DNA of 43,054 nucleotides, taken from an uncultured Tessaracoccus sp. (lineage in GTDB: Bacteria; Actinomycetota; Actinomycetes; Propionibacteriales; Propionibacteriaceae). The DNA lies in NCBI RefSeq assembly GCF_943914565.1, contig NZ_CALUCN010000020.1:1-43054 (forward strand). Direction: 5' to 3'. The translations under genes and the position numbers were made by a program. The notes below the pieces were generated by a model. The model saw nothing but the letters and a program-made list of their open reading frames with translations. It did not search any database and was not told where the DNA came from. Of this stretch, positions 42,917 to 43,054 are shown in pieces; positions within the stretch are counted from its first letter, which is position 1, and each line of letters starts with the position of its first letter.

Positions 42917-43054
42917 GGCCGTCCTTCGCGTCGATTCGCGGGCCACGGGCGTGGTCCGCGCGTCAACGGTAAACGGTTCCTGAGAGAACTCCAAATGTTC
43001 GACGACACTCACATAGAGTCCCCGCGTGGTTGGGTGCCGTACCTCACAGACTTT
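42917..43054 (-). other. Upstream region of the Rpf-like gene, at window edge
   Basis: This 138-base region should hold the promoter and 5' leader of the Rpf-like gene. It is more A+T rich than the gene and contains inverted GGACCACGCCCGTGG-type symmetry near 42942-42960. Rpf genes in some actinobacteria are governed by c-di-AMP riboswitches, but I do not see that conserved core here, and the window ends too soon to exclude it. Confidence 0.4.

Noticed and set aside
42917..43054. c-di-AMP (ydaO-type) riboswitch upstream of the Rpf-like gene
   Set aside because: The conserved core was not recognised and too little upstream sequence is in the window to decide.

Overview
The base composition (very G+C rich, with strong G/C third-position bias), GTG starts, 4-bp ATGA/GTGA gene overlaps and the gene families present (Rpf-like transglycosylase, hut genes in the order H-I-G-U, gluABCD-type and opuC-type ABC transporters) point to a chromosomal segment of a high-GC actinobacterium, probably of the Micrococcales type. 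The species cannot be named from the sequence alone. I see no rRNA, tRNA, CRISPR array or transposase.

Layout. 1-3000: the tail of an unidentified gene, then a two-gene unit (NAD(P)-binding protein and EamA permease) divergent from a LysR regulator. 3022-9566: a complete, tightly overlapping type I Wadjet (jetABCD) anti-plasmid operon. 9670-12819: a large UPF1/DNA2-like SF1 helicase that converges on jetD across about 100 bp; together these look like a small defence island. 12820-15203: a visibly more A+T-rich stretch with a long gene-poor part, a small Tyr/Cys-containing ORF and a lipoprotein gene. 15204-18540: a GH31 glycosidase divergent from a class II Fic protein. 18715-21808: a four-gene osmoprotectant (OpuC/OpuB-like) ABC transporter. 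21824-27541 (minus strand): histidine utilisation operon hutH-hutI-hutG-hutU, preceded by a macro-domain gene. 28332-31666: a second A+T-richer insert with a chimeric secreted SGNH-like/PKD/thrombospondin-3 protein followed by three tandem paralogous small membrane proteins, two of them nearly identical in DNA. 31747-36874: a small unknown protein, pirin, a beta-helix-like protein, an MFS exporter, an NADPH-dependent FMN reductase and a dCMP-deaminase-like protein. 36955-41821: a POT peptide transporter and a gluABCD-like amino-acid ABC transporter. 41828-42916: a secreted Rpf-like transglycosylase with an unusual repeat-rich N-terminal half.

How the genes work together. The hut operon converts histidine to glutamate, and the Glu/Asp-type ABC importer and POT transporter bring in amino acids and peptides, so the right half reads as nitrogen and carbon scavenging. 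The OpuC-like system handles osmoprotectants. The left part is defence: Wadjet JetABC would extrude loops on small circular DNA and JetD would cut it; the neighbouring helicase is a candidate additional effector. The least explained parts, and the best places to look for something new, are the convergent helicase, the small-peptide/lipoprotein pair at 13.5-15 kb, and the SGNH-like chimera with its amplified family of membrane proteins at 28.3-31.7 kb.
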